41,209 bases of DNA from Planctomycetales bacterium (GTDB taxonomy: Bacteria; Omnitrophota; Gorgyraeia; Zapsychrales; Zapsychraceae). The DNA is taken from the NCBI GenBank assembly GCA_005239675.1, contig SBBO01000037.1, forward strand, positions 1-41,209, written 5' to 3'. A program made the position numbers and the translations under genes. Below are positions 1 to 8,222 of the stretch, in pieces (within the stretch, counting starts at the first letter, position 1; every line of letters begins with the position of its first letter). The notes below the pieces were generated by a model, which was not told the DNA's origin, ran no database searches, and was given only the letters and a program-made list of their open reading frames with translations.

Positions 1-15
1 AAGAAGCAGGGACGT

Positions 16-91
16 CCCAACTTCCTCTGAAATGTTTAAAGCTAAGTTGGGGTTGGTCTTCCATAATTCCATAAGTCAAGGAAAAGACCAA
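16..91 (+). promoter_or_regulatory. Two stacked stem-loops in the pyr operon leader
   Basis: Two consecutive hairpins can be read directly. In the first, CCCAACTT at 16-23 pairs perfectly with AAGTTGGG at 44-51. In the second, TTGGTCTT at 53-60 pairs with AAGACCAA at 84-91. No long T-run follows either, so they do not look like simple terminators. They lie just upstream of a PyrR-like motif and are probably part of the transcribed 5' leader of the pyrimidine operon. The promoter must lie left of the window. Confidence 0.4.
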
Positions 92-103
92 TAAAAGTAG
101 AAC

Positions 104-745
<642 letters not shown>

Positions 746-747
746 GT

Positions 748-1674
748 ATGGCTGAATGGACGCACAAAGATCTTTTAGACGTTCAGAATTTAAAGCGGGA
801 AGAGATTGAGCTTGTCCTGGAGACGGCGAAGTCTTTCCGGGAAGTTTCGGCGCGTGACGTCAAAAAGGTGCCGGCGTTGCGCGGCAAGACGGTGGTGATG
901 CTGTTTTCCGAAAATTCGACCAGGACCCGCACATCTTTTGAACTAGCCGCCAAGCGTCTTTCAGCGGATACAATTAATATCTCTGCCAACAGTAGTTCCA
1001 TCGCCAAGGGCGAGACTGTTCTGGATACCGCTCGCAATTTGGAGGCGATGAATATCGATGCCATCGTCATCCGCCATCCCTCCTCAGGCGTACCAGATGT
1101 TCTGGCCAGACATTTAAAGGCATCAATCATCAATGCCGGTGATGGTTGTCGAGCGCATCCGACCCAAGCGCTCTTGGATTTGTTCACGATCAAAGAAAAG
1201 CTGGGGAGAATCGCTGGGCTTAACGTTGGTATTGTTGGCGACATCCTCCACTCGAGGGTCGCGCGTTCCAACATCTGGGCGCTAACCAGGCTGGGTGCGC
1301 GGGTGACGGTTTCTGGACCAGCAACCTTGATGCCTATCGGTATTGAAAGGCTTGGCGCATATGTCAGTTACGATATGGATGAGATCGTTCGGGAGAGTGA
1401 TATACTGATGTTGCTGCGGCTGCAAATGGAGCGTCAGGAGGATAAGTTCTTGCCATCAATTCGGGAATATGCCAAGCAGTTCGGCGTTAATCGTGAGCGC
1501 CTGAAACAGGCCAAGAAAGATATTCTTATTATGCATCCCGGACCGACGAATCGCGGGGTGGAGCTCTCGGCAGAGGTCGCCGATGGTGAATATTCCGTGA
1601 TTTTGGATCAGGTGACTAATGGCGTGGCGGTGCGGATGGCGGTTTTGTATTTGCTACTAGGGGCTAAAAAATAA
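748..1674 (+). CDS. pyrB: Aspartate carbamoyltransferase, catalytic chain
   Basis: This is the catalytic subunit that joins carbamoyl phosphate and L-aspartate to N-carbamoyl-aspartate, the committed step of pyrimidine synthesis, in the cytosol. Its 308 residues are the normal family length. The carbamoyl-phosphate loop STRTR is at residues 57-61 and HPTQALLDL begins at residue 137. Further on come RLQMER, which corresponds to the 240s-loop region, and the C-terminal [12 protein letters not shown]. No pyrI regulatory gene is adjacent, which fits a Bacillus-type trimer controlled at the RNA level by PyrR. The start lies 2 bp after the pyrR stop, so translation is probably coupled. Confidence 0.96.
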   Translation: MAEWTHKDLLDVQNLKREEIELVLETAKSFREVSARDVKKVPALRGKTVVMLFSENSTRTRTSFELAAKRLSADTINISANSSSIAKGETVLDTARNLEAMNIDAIVIRHPSSGVPDVLARHLKASIINAGDGCRAHPTQALLDLFTIKEKLGRIAGLNVGIVGDILHSRVARSNIWALTRLGARVTVSGPATLMPIGIERLGAYVSYDMDEIVRESDILMLLRLQMERQEDKFLPSIREYAKQFGVNRERLKQAKKDILIMHPGPTNRGVELSAEVADGEYSVILDQVTNGVAVRMAVLYLLLGAKK

Positions 1675-1689
1675 TTTAAGAGGATTGCT

Positions 1690-2979
1690 ATGTCTTTATT
1701 AATAAAAAATGCCGTGATTGTCAACGCGGATCAAATATACCAAAGGCCGCAGGACATTTTAGTAGAAGAGGGGATGATCGCTAAAATTGCTCCCTCACTG
1801 TCGGTAGGGACGACAGTTATTGACGTCAAGGGTAAATTGGTCATGCCCGGACTCATTGATATGCACGTGCATCTGCGCGAGCCGGGCCGGGAGGATAAAG
1901 AAACCATCGAGACTGGATCAAGGGCAGCGGCCAAGGGCGGATTTACAACGGTCTTGTGCATGCCCAATACAACCCCGGTTATCGATAACGCGATGATCGT
2001 GGAGGCCATCCTCAAAGAGGCCAGGCGCATCGGGCTGACCAATGTTATTCCGGTAGGCGCCATTACCAAAGGACAAAATGGCGAACAATTGACCGATATG
2101 TTTGAATTAAGACAGGCCGGGTGTCTGGCGCTCTCCGACGATGGAAAAACAGTTGCCAACAGCCGTCTGATGCGCCTGGCCATGGAATATGCCAAGATGG
2201 TGGGGTTATTGTTAATTGAACATTGTCAGGAGCCCGTCTTGTGGGGCAGGGGCGTGATGAACGAGGGTGACAACTCGACCTTGTTAGGGTTAAAAGGTGA
2301 TCCTGGCATTTCGGAAACAGTGATTGTTGCCCGCGATATCGAATTGGCCAATTATCTCAACAGCCGCATTCACATGGCGCATATGAGCCTCAAGCGCTCG
2401 GTCGAGTTGATTCGGTTTGCCAAGAGTCAGGGCATCCAGGTGACTGCCGAGGCCTGCCCGCACCACTTCACGCTGACGGATGAAGCGGTCAAGACATTTG
2501 ATACCAACGCAAAAGTCAATCCACCGCTACGTACCCAAACAGACGTTGAGGCAATCAAACAGGCACTCAAGGACGGCACCATTGATTGCATTGTCACTGA
2601 CCATGCCCCCCACACCCAGGAAGAAAAAGAACTGGATTTTGACCATGCCCCGTATGGGATGATTGGTCTGGAGACGGCAGTGGGGCTCACCATTACCGAA
2701 TTGGTGATTCCGGGAATTTTATCCTGGGCCCAAATGGTTGAGAAGATGTCCACTGCCCCGGCTCGGATCGTTGGGCTCGCCAACAAAGGGGTTATTCGGG
2801 AAGGCGCTGATGCGGACATGACAATTATTGACCCAGAGAAGGTCTGGAAAGTCCGCAAAGAAGATTTTTTCTCCAAATCGAAAAATTCTCCTTTTATCGG
2901 TCGAACGCTTAAGGGTGCGGTTGTTACCACGATTTATAACGGTAGAGTGGTCTATGCCATATCTCCGGGAGTGGTATGA
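1690..2979 (+). CDS. pyrC: Dihydroorotase (class I)
   Basis: This amidohydrolase cyclises N-carbamoyl-aspartate to dihydroorotate. At 429 residues it has the length of the class I enzyme. The metal-binding HVHLREPG has His59 and His61. The segments EHCQEP, HMAHMS and EACPHHF supply later histidines, and TDHAPHTQEEK carries the catalytic Asp. AAGAGG lies about 5-10 bases before the ATG as a ribosome-binding site. The gene follows pyrB after 15 bp and overlaps the next gene by 4 bp (ATGA). Confidence 0.95.
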   Translation: MSLLIKNAVIVNADQIYQRPQDILVEEGMIAKIAPSLSVGTTVIDVKGKLVMPGLIDMHVHLREPGREDKETIETGSRAAAKGGFTTVLCMPNTTPVIDNAMIVEAILKEARRIGLTNVIPVGAITKGQNGEQLTDMFELRQAGCLALSDDGKTVANSRLMRLAMEYAKMVGLLLIEHCQEPVLWGRGVMNEGDNSTLLGLKGDPGISETVIVARDIELANYLNSRIHMAHMSLKRSVELIRFAKSQGIQVTAEACPHHFTLTDEAVKTFDTNAKVNPPLRTQTDVEAIKQALKDGTIDCIVTDHAPHTQEEKELDFDHAPYGMIGLETAVGLTITELVIPGILSWAQMVEKMSTAPARIVGLANKGVIREGADADMTIIDPEKVWKVRKEDFFSKSKNSPFIGRTLKGAVVTTIYNGRVVYAISPGVV

Positions 2980-3476
2980 CGAATAAACAGAAGATCGCTA
3001 TAGCGGTTATCGGTGGTCACGTTATTGATAAAGAAGTGGAGGATATTGCCCATTATATTGGAGAATTTGTATCAGAAGTGGATGCTATATTAATTACTGG
3101 CGGCCTAGATGGGGCAATGGAGGCAGCTGCAAAGGGTTGTCAGCAGGCTGGCGGAATAACAATTGGTATTTTACCTGGGACTAATAAGGCAGACGCCAAT
3201 CCCTATATCGATATTGCCCTGCCCACCAGTATCGGTTATGCTCGCAATGCTATTGTTGCCTGTTGTGCTGATATTATCGTGGCCCTACCTGGAAGCCACG
3301 GGACTTCCTGCGAGATTTCTTACGGACTTATTTACAACCGACCGGTCATTGATCTGGGCAATTGGAACCGGGAAGGAATGATTAAGGTAAAAGATATTTG
3401 CGAGGCCGAAACTAAGATAAAAGAGTTGATAGTACAGATTAAAGAAAAACGGGCAAGAGAAAGCGGGAAAGATTGA
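2976..3476 (+). CDS. TIGR00725-family SLOG/LOG-like protein
   Basis: This 166-residue Rossmann-like protein belongs to the TIGR00725 group, related to LOG nucleotide 5'-monophosphate phosphoribohydrolases. It has an early AVIGG loop, LITGGLDGAMEAAAKG, SIGYARNAIVACCADIIVALPG, and PGSHGTSCE. The last is the family's version of the PGGxGTxxE nucleotide/catalytic signature and keeps the glutamate. LOG enzymes release ribose 5-phosphate from nucleotide monophosphates, but substrates for TIGR00725 members are not established, so no reaction is assigned. It sits inside the pyrimidine operon with 4-bp overlaps on both sides, which fits a nucleotide-related role. Confidence 0.82.
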   Translation: MTNKQKIAIAVIGGHVIDKEVEDIAHYIGEFVSEVDAILITGGLDGAMEAAAKGCQQAGGITIGILPGTNKADANPYIDIALPTSIGYARNAIVACCADIIVALPGSHGTSCEISYGLIYNRPVIDLGNWNREGMIKVKDICEAETKIKELIVQIKEKRARESGKD

Positions 3477-4144
3477 AAGACCGCGTCAAGATAGACGTTT
3501 TGCTTTTATCGCTACTCATTATCTCAACGGGATTTTTGTGTCTCAATAAACACCTCTACGCCGTTAACCAGCTTTGGGACAATGCGCTGGATTTTTTGGG
3601 GATGATGGTGATGATAAAGGGGGTCCTCTGGCGTATGGCGGCGCGTGGGCATAAAAGAGCTCATTCCCAACAAGGCAGCCAAATAGTACAGACAGGGCCC
3701 TATGCCTTGGTGCGCAATCCTATGTATCTGGGGAGCTTTTTGATCGGGGCCGGCTTTGTCGTTATTGCCTGGCCTTGGTGGAGCCTGCCGATCTTTGTCC
3801 TATTTTTTTATATACGCTTTAATCAGCAGATAGTGGCGGAAGAAAAATACTTGACCGATGCATTTCCTGAGGAATTTGCTACGTATTCGCGCAAGACCCC
3901 ACGGCTTTTCCCATCGTTTCAGGGTGTGGACAAATTGAAATCTAAAGAAGTCATTGATCTACGTGAGGCCTTGAGCACCAAGGAAGTTCATGGACTTTGG
4001 GCCTGGCCATTGCTGGCAGTTATTTTGGAATTACTGCAGGAATGTCTGGTTTTTGGTATCTTGAATCTGGCTGGCATTTTGACCATTTTTGTGGCAGCCA
4101 TAGGGGCCCTGATAATCGGCTTATGGATAATGTCTCGACTGTAG
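3473..4144 (+). CDS. ICMT/PEMT-like integral membrane methyltransferase family protein
   Basis: This 223-residue membrane protein begins with TTG that overlaps the preceding stop (TTGA). Hydrophobic helices lie near residues 8-27, 78-115 and 180-220. The central GPYALVRNPMYLGSF, followed by AEEKYL, FPEEFATYSRKTPRLFP, matches the isoprenylcysteine carboxyl methyltransferase / phospholipid methyltransferase fold, in which this region binds S-adenosylmethionine. Bacterial members have varied or unknown substrates. Here a C-terminal hydrophobic hairpin of about 45 residues follows the core. Its place between pyrC and pyrK looks like operon packing and not a pyrimidine function. Confidence 0.78.
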   Translation: MKDRVKIDVLLLSLLIISTGFLCLNKHLYAVNQLWDNALDFLGMMVMIKGVLWRMAARGHKRAHSQQGSQIVQTGPYALVRNPMYLGSFLIGAGFVVIAWPWWSLPIFVLFFYIRFNQQIVAEEKYLTDAFPEEFATYSRKTPRLFPSFQGVDKLKSKEVIDLREALSTKEVHGLWAWPLLAVILELLQECLVFGILNLAGILTIFVAAIGALIIGLWIMSRL

Positions 4145-4147
4145 GAC

Positions 4148-4939
4148 ATGCCTCAATTACAGAATATATATAGGGTCGTAGCTAATAAAAAACTCTCTCC
4201 TCGGTTTTATCAGCTGTGTATTGACGCGCCTTCCATTATCGGCAAAGTCCAGCCGGGCCAGTTTATTCACATTCGTGTGAACGATGGATTAGAACCATTC
4301 TTTCGCCGACCATTTAGCGTGTACCGCGCCCAAAAGTATGTGGAGATTCTGTACGAGGTCATCGGGCCGGGTACGCAGATTCTTTCTTTAAAGAAAAAAG
4401 GCGATCCCCTGGATGTCTTGGGGCCGATAGGGAAATCATTTGACATGCCGTCACCAGAGACCAGACAGGTCGTGATGGTTGCCGGCGGAATCGGGGTGGC
4501 ACCGTTTCTGATATTAACAGATTTTTTACGCAAAAGACAAAGCCTTGGATTCGATGTACCAAAATTGATTCTCCTGTATGGTGGTCGTACCAAGGGACAC
4601 GTCTTTAGTATGAAGGAATTTATAAACAATGGATGCGCGGTGCATGTGGCAACCGATGACGGGAGTGTGGGCGTGCGCGGGCGGGTGGATAAACTTTTTT
4701 CTCGCATTGACTTTAATCCCCGAACCACATGGATATATACGTGCGGCCCTAAGCCGATGATGGCCGTCCTGCAGCGTTTTGCCCGCAGGCACCGCCTGCA
4801 GGGCCAAGCCTGCTGCGAAGAGACCATGGCTTGCGCCTTAGGGGCGTGTCTAGGGTGTTCTATACGCACAACCCAGGGGTTCCGGACAGTCTGTTACGAC
4901 GGTCCGGTGTTTGATTTGAATGAAATAATATTTGAATAG
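4148..4939 (+). CDS. pyrK: Dihydroorotate dehydrogenase B, electron-transfer subunit
   Basis: This 263-residue iron-sulfur flavoprotein passes electrons from PyrD to NAD+. RRPFSVYR marks the FAD site and GGIGVAPF begins the NAD-binding Rossmann domain. The C-terminal 2Fe-2S domain has C-x4-C-x2-C-x11-C in MACALGACLGCSI...TVC. The YDGPVFDLNEI ending is typical of PyrK. With pyrD encoded downstream this gives the heterotetrameric, NAD-linked class 1B enzyme, not the quinone-linked class 2 enzyme. The start follows the upstream stop by 3 bp. Confidence 0.94.
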   Translation: MPQLQNIYRVVANKKLSPRFYQLCIDAPSIIGKVQPGQFIHIRVNDGLEPFFRRPFSVYRAQKYVEILYEVIGPGTQILSLKKKGDPLDVLGPIGKSFDMPSPETRQVVMVAGGIGVAPFLILTDFLRKRQSLGFDVPKLILLYGGRTKGHVFSMKEFINNGCAVHVATDDGSVGVRGRVDKLFSRIDFNPRTTWIYTCGPKPMMAVLQRFARRHRLQGQACCEETMACALGACLGCSIRTTQGFRTVCYDGPVFDLNEIIFE

Positions 4940-4960
4940 CGGTCAGATAAATATTCGTCT

Positions 4961-5317
4961 ATGTCTATAGCGTATCTAATAATCGGGTTGGTTGGTGGGT
5001 TTGTTGGAGGTGCCCTAGGGTTGGGGGGTGGGGTAATCATGGTACCGCTCCTTGTCTTTTGGGCTGGGCTCACCCAACATCAGGCGCAGGGGACCGTTAT
5101 TGCTGTCTTGACACTTCCTGTCTTCTTGTTGGCAGCCATACGGTATTATGCGGCAGGTAATCTAAAAATACAGATCGCTACCTTTGTTGCGGCCGGTTTT
5201 ATCGTGGGGGCGCTCTTAGGTGCGCACTGGATTCAGGGAGTCCCGGACGCCACGTTAAAACGGATATTTGGGATATTCTTGATTTTGATCGGCATCAAGA
5301 TGGCAGTCTTTAAATAA
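4961..5317 (+). CDS. Half-length TauE/SafE (TSUP) membrane protein
   Basis: This 118-residue, very hydrophobic protein corresponds to one repeat of the TauE/SafE permease family. It carries the hallmark GxxGGxxGGALGLGGGVIMVPLL near the N-terminus and ends at a second GAxxG element plus helix. About four transmembrane segments are expected. Usual family members have two such repeats (about 250 residues), so this one would need to act as a dimer. Start and stop are clean and no decayed second half follows, so it is an intact short form. The family exports or imports sulfite, sulfonates or other small anions; the substrate here is unknown. It lies between pyrK and pyrD, 2 bp before pyrD. Confidence 0.8.
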   Translation: MSIAYLIIGLVGGFVGGALGLGGGVIMVPLLVFWAGLTQHQAQGTVIAVLTLPVFLLAAIRYYAAGNLKIQIATFVAAGFIVGALLGAHWIQGVPDATLKRIFGIFLILIGIKMAVFK

Positions 5318-5319
5318 AG

Positions 5320-6246
5320 ATGAATTTATCCGTTAAGATTGGTAACGTAAGATTTAAAAATCCAGTGACGGTCGCATCAGGGACGTTTGGGCATGCGGAG
5401 CAATACTATGATTTGGAGGAGGTGGGAAGGCTCGGTGCCCTTGTCCCCAAAACGGTGACGCTAAAGGCACGCCTTGGCAATCCCCCTGCGAGGATTGTTG
5501 AGACCCCCGCAGGTATGCTCAATGCCATCGGCATTGAAAATCCCGGCGCTGATGGATTTATCCATCACAAGTTGCCGTCCTTACAGAGAATCGGTGTGCC
5601 GCTTATTATTAGCATCTTGGGGCATAGCGATGAAGAATTCGTGACTCTCGTTAGCAAATTTCATGAACAAAGACAGATCGTCGCGCTCGAATTGAACCTT
5701 TCCTGTCCCAACCTGGGCAAGAAGGTGCTGGTCGCCCAGGACCCACAGGCAACGCATCGTCTTGTTAAACGTGTTAAAAAGATCTCCCGCGTACCGGTTA
5801 TCGCCAAGCTTGCTCCCCAGGTGACAGATATTACCGTGATCGCCAGGGCCGCGCAGGACGCCGGGGCTGATGCCCTGAGCTTGATCAATACATTTCCAGC
5901 TATGGCCATTGACACTCTCCGGCGTCGACCCATTTTAGGGAATCTCTCAGGCGGATTAAGCGGTCCGGCCATAAGACCCATGGCCCTGTGTCTGGTTTAT
6001 ACCGCGGCCCAAGAGGTTAAGATTCCCATTATCGCTATGGGGGGGATCGTGACGGCAGATGATGCCCTGCAGTTTATTTTGGCTGGCGCCACCATGGTTG
6101 CGGTGGGGACAACTAACTTTATTAATCCGCGCGCGCCCATTGAGGTGTTGGAGGGTATCAAGAAATATATGCGCGGGAATAAGGTCAAGGATATTCAGCA
6201 GCTCATTGGAGGCCTTAGAACAGAAGCAGCGGAAACTAAGGGATAA
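5320..6246 (+). CDS. pyrD: Dihydroorotate dehydrogenase B, catalytic subunit
   Basis: This FMN TIM-barrel enzyme of 308 residues oxidises dihydroorotate to orotate. Class 1 features are the N-terminal FKNPVTVASGTFG and the active-site loop ELNLSCPN, whose cysteine is the class 1B catalytic base. The late GGIVTADDALQFILAGATMVAVGT supplies the FMN phosphate site. The length is normal. It works with PyrK, encoded two genes upstream. The gap to pyrF is 3 bp. Confidence 0.95.
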   Translation: MNLSVKIGNVRFKNPVTVASGTFGHAEQYYDLEEVGRLGALVPKTVTLKARLGNPPARIVETPAGMLNAIGIENPGADGFIHHKLPSLQRIGVPLIISILGHSDEEFVTLVSKFHEQRQIVALELNLSCPNLGKKVLVAQDPQATHRLVKRVKKISRVPVIAKLAPQVTDITVIARAAQDAGADALSLINTFPAMAIDTLRRRPILGNLSGGLSGPAIRPMALCLVYTAAQEVKIPIIAMGGIVTADDALQFILAGATMVAVGTTNFINPRAPIEVLEGIKKYMRGNKVKDIQQLIGGLRTEAAETKG

Positions 6247-6249
6247 ACA

Positions 6250-6966
6250 ATGAATAAAGACAAAGGCCAACTGATCGTCGCCCTTGATGTGGGTACGCTC
6301 GATGAGGCAAAGAAACTTGTCTATACCCTTGATGGATTGGTGGATATTTTTAAGGTCGGCAGCCAACTCTTTGCCTCCAGCGGCCCAGAGGCGGTTCGAT
6401 CTATTCTGCGCCTGGGTAAAAAAGTTTTTCTTGATTTAAAATTTCATGATATCCCTCATACGGTTGCCAGCGCTGTACGGGCAGTGACGGCCATCACAGA
6501 ATCTGGACAAGGCATATTAATGTGCACCCTGCATACGCTAGGGGGTCTTGAGATGTTGCGCTCCGGCGTTGTCGCAGCGCAAGCCCAAGCTCAAATAGGG
6601 AGGATCGCCAAACCTTGGCTGGTGGGCATTACGGTCTTGACAAGCGAAGAAAAAGAAGATAACATAACTGGTCTTGTTTTGGAACGGGCCCTATTGGCTA
6701 AGCAAGCTGGCCTGGCAGGGGTGGTTGCTTCTAGTCAGGAGGCAGCCCTCATTCGTCGGGAATTGGGGGATGATTTTCTTATTGTTACACCGGGCATTCG
6801 CCCAAGCGGCACTGCACCCGATGATCAGCGGCGGATCACGACCCCGCAGGATGCGATCAAAAACGGCAGCAATTTTTTAGTGGTTGGGCGTCCCATCATT
6901 CAAGCCAAGAACCCTGCAGTAGCGGCGAAACAGATTTTAGAGGAAATCAAGACCGCAGTTTCTTAA
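6250..6966 (+). CDS. pyrF: Orotidine 5'-phosphate decarboxylase
   Basis: This 238-residue enzyme decarboxylates OMP to UMP, the last step of the pathway. The N-terminal IVALDVGTLDEA and the catalytic DLKFHDIPHTV (the Lys and Asp of the Asp-Lys-Asp tetrad) are clear. The phosphate-binding end shows VTPGIRPSG and FLVVGRPI. It is the last pyr gene of the operon. pyrE, needed to make OMP from orotate, is not in the window and must lie elsewhere. A 45-bp gap without a visible terminator precedes the ATPase genes, so read-through is possible. Confidence 0.95.
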   Translation: MNKDKGQLIVALDVGTLDEAKKLVYTLDGLVDIFKVGSQLFASSGPEAVRSILRLGKKVFLDLKFHDIPHTVASAVRAVTAITESGQGILMCTLHTLGGLEMLRSGVVAAQAQAQIGRIAKPWLVGITVLTSEEKEDNITGLVLERALLAKQAGLAGVVASSQEAALIRRELGDDFLIVTPGIRPSGTAPDDQRRITTPQDAIKNGSNFLVVGRPIIQAKNPAVAAKQILEEIKTAVS

Positions 6967-7011
6967 TAGAGATCCAAAGACGCCAATATTTTATTACCAG
7001 AGGGATATCTC

Positions 7012-7638
7012 ATGGCCAGACAAGTGCAAGAGCTCATTGATAAAATTAAGATCGAAGGGCTTCAGGCTGCTGATGAAAAAGCAAGAGAAGTCGAAACCCA
7101 AGCCGAAAAGAAGGCTCAAAAGATCATCGCTGATGCCCAACAGCGGTCAAGGCAAATAGAGGAGCAGGCTAGAGGGGAAATTCAGAAAAGAGAGGCCGCC
7201 TCCCAGATGGCCCTTAGGCACGCCGCGCGCGACACCCTTCTGGCCTTGCAGAAAGAGATTCGTCATATCCTTCAAAAGATCGTTGTCCAGCGCGTCAGTG
7301 ACACGCTCACCCCCGCGAATCTTTCCAAGATTATTGTCGCCATTTCCGAAAAGGTCTTGGCGGAGAATACGGCTGATGCCGCCATTGAAGTGACCTTAGC
7401 AGAAGAGGACCTCAAGGCGCTCAGAGAAAGCTTCCTTGCCCATCTGCAGCAGGAGATCAAGAAATCCATCGAGTTAAGACCCGCAGACGATATCGGGAAA
7501 GGGTTGACGATCAGTTTCGATCAAGGCAAGTCATGTTTTGATATGACAGCATTAGGTCTTGCCGGGTATTTGAGTGTGTATCTCAATGAATATGTTGCTG
7601 GTATCTTGAAGGAAACGGCGAAGGTAGAACAACGATAA
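7012..7638 (+). CDS. atpE: V-type ATP synthase subunit E (peripheral stalk)
   Basis: This 208-residue protein has an Ala/Lys/Glu/Gln-rich N-terminal helix (about residues 10-90, with heptad-like AREVETQAEKKAQKI) and a globular C-terminal part, as in the E subunit of V/A-ATPases, which forms the peripheral stalk. Position supports the call: it is the first gene of a complete V-type operon, as in Chlamydia. AGAGGG lies upstream of the ATG as a ribosome-binding site. Confidence 0.87.
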   Translation: MARQVQELIDKIKIEGLQAADEKAREVETQAEKKAQKIIADAQQRSRQIEEQARGEIQKREAASQMALRHAARDTLLALQKEIRHILQKIVVQRVSDTLTPANLSKIIVAISEKVLAENTADAAIEVTLAEEDLKALRESFLAHLQQEIKKSIELRPADDIGKGLTISFDQGKSCFDMTALGLAGYLSVYLNEYVAGILKETAKVEQR

Positions 7639-7648
7639 TTCAGGCGCG

Positions 7649-8215
7649 ATGGGGCATTCTTATTATTACTTCACGGCAAGCCTACGGATGCTCAGTTATG
7701 AGGCTGAGCCACCGGTCACGGTAGAGTCTTTTTTGGAAGAATGTCAGCGGTTATTGGACGCTCGTGATTATACCCTCATCTATGCGCTTTTGACAGAGGA
7801 CGACCCACAGCTTAAGACACGCAATGCCTTGGTCCATGCCTGGGTGCAATTTAATTGTCAATTCCGCAATGAGTTGGTTTGGTTTCGCGCTGGGCGTCTT
7901 AATAAAGATCCGCTCCTGTTTATGCGCGGCGAGCGTTCGTCTGACCCATCTCTCATTGATAAAATCCATCAAGCGGTCAAGGCAGCTAATCCCTTGGAGG
8001 CTCAGAAGGCAATCGATAAGATCATCTGGCAATTTCTTGATGAATTAGCCGTCGGGCAGTATTTTAATGTGGAATTTTTATGTATCTATGGACTTAAGTT
8101 GAAGATGTTACACAAAAATCAGGAATATCATTCGTCAAAGGGCCACGAGGTGTTTCGGGAGTTACAGGCCTTTGAATTGACACAGGAGTTATTCGCCGCG
8201 ACTAGCGACGAATAA
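7649..8215 (+). CDS. DUF2764 protein of the V-type ATPase operon
   Basis: This 188-residue protein starts GHSYYYFTASLRML, the signature of DUF2764 proteins found between atpE and atpA in Chlamydiae and Bacteroidetes V-ATPase operons. Its role is not established. Operons of this type lack a recognisable C/d (central-stalk cap) subunit, so a substitute for that subunit is a plausible inference. The last codons (AATSDE-stop) are written by a palindrome that recurs elsewhere in the window (see the repeat at 8189-8215), so the natural C-terminus may have been extended by that element. The gap to atpA is 7 bp. Confidence 0.83.
   Translation: MGHSYYYFTASLRMLSYEAEPPVTVESFLEECQRLLDARDYTLIYALLTEDDPQLKTRNALVHAWVQFNCQFRNELVWFRAGRLNKDPLLFMRGERSSDPSLIDKIHQAVKAANPLEAQKAIDKIIWQFLDELAVGQYFNVEFLCIYGLKLKMLHKNQEYHSSKGHEVFRELQAFELTQELFAATSDE
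8189..8215. repeat. Palindromic repeat spanning the DUF2764 stop codon
   Basis: TTATTCGCCGC and GCGACGAATAA form an 11-bp stem with one mismatch around the loop GACTA, and the stop codon TAA is the end of the right arm. The core TCGCCGCGACTAGCG-x-CGA (8193-8211) recurs with one difference at 29190-29208. The same sequence in two unrelated places, once coding and once not, marks it as a dispersed repeat element and not chance dyad symmetry. Confidence 0.6.
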
Positions 8216-8222
8216 TTAAACG

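Noticed and set aside
4961-5317. Truncated pseudogene of a full TauE transporter
   Set aside because: It is exactly one family repeat long with clean start and stop, and pyrD begins 2 bp later with no residual second half.
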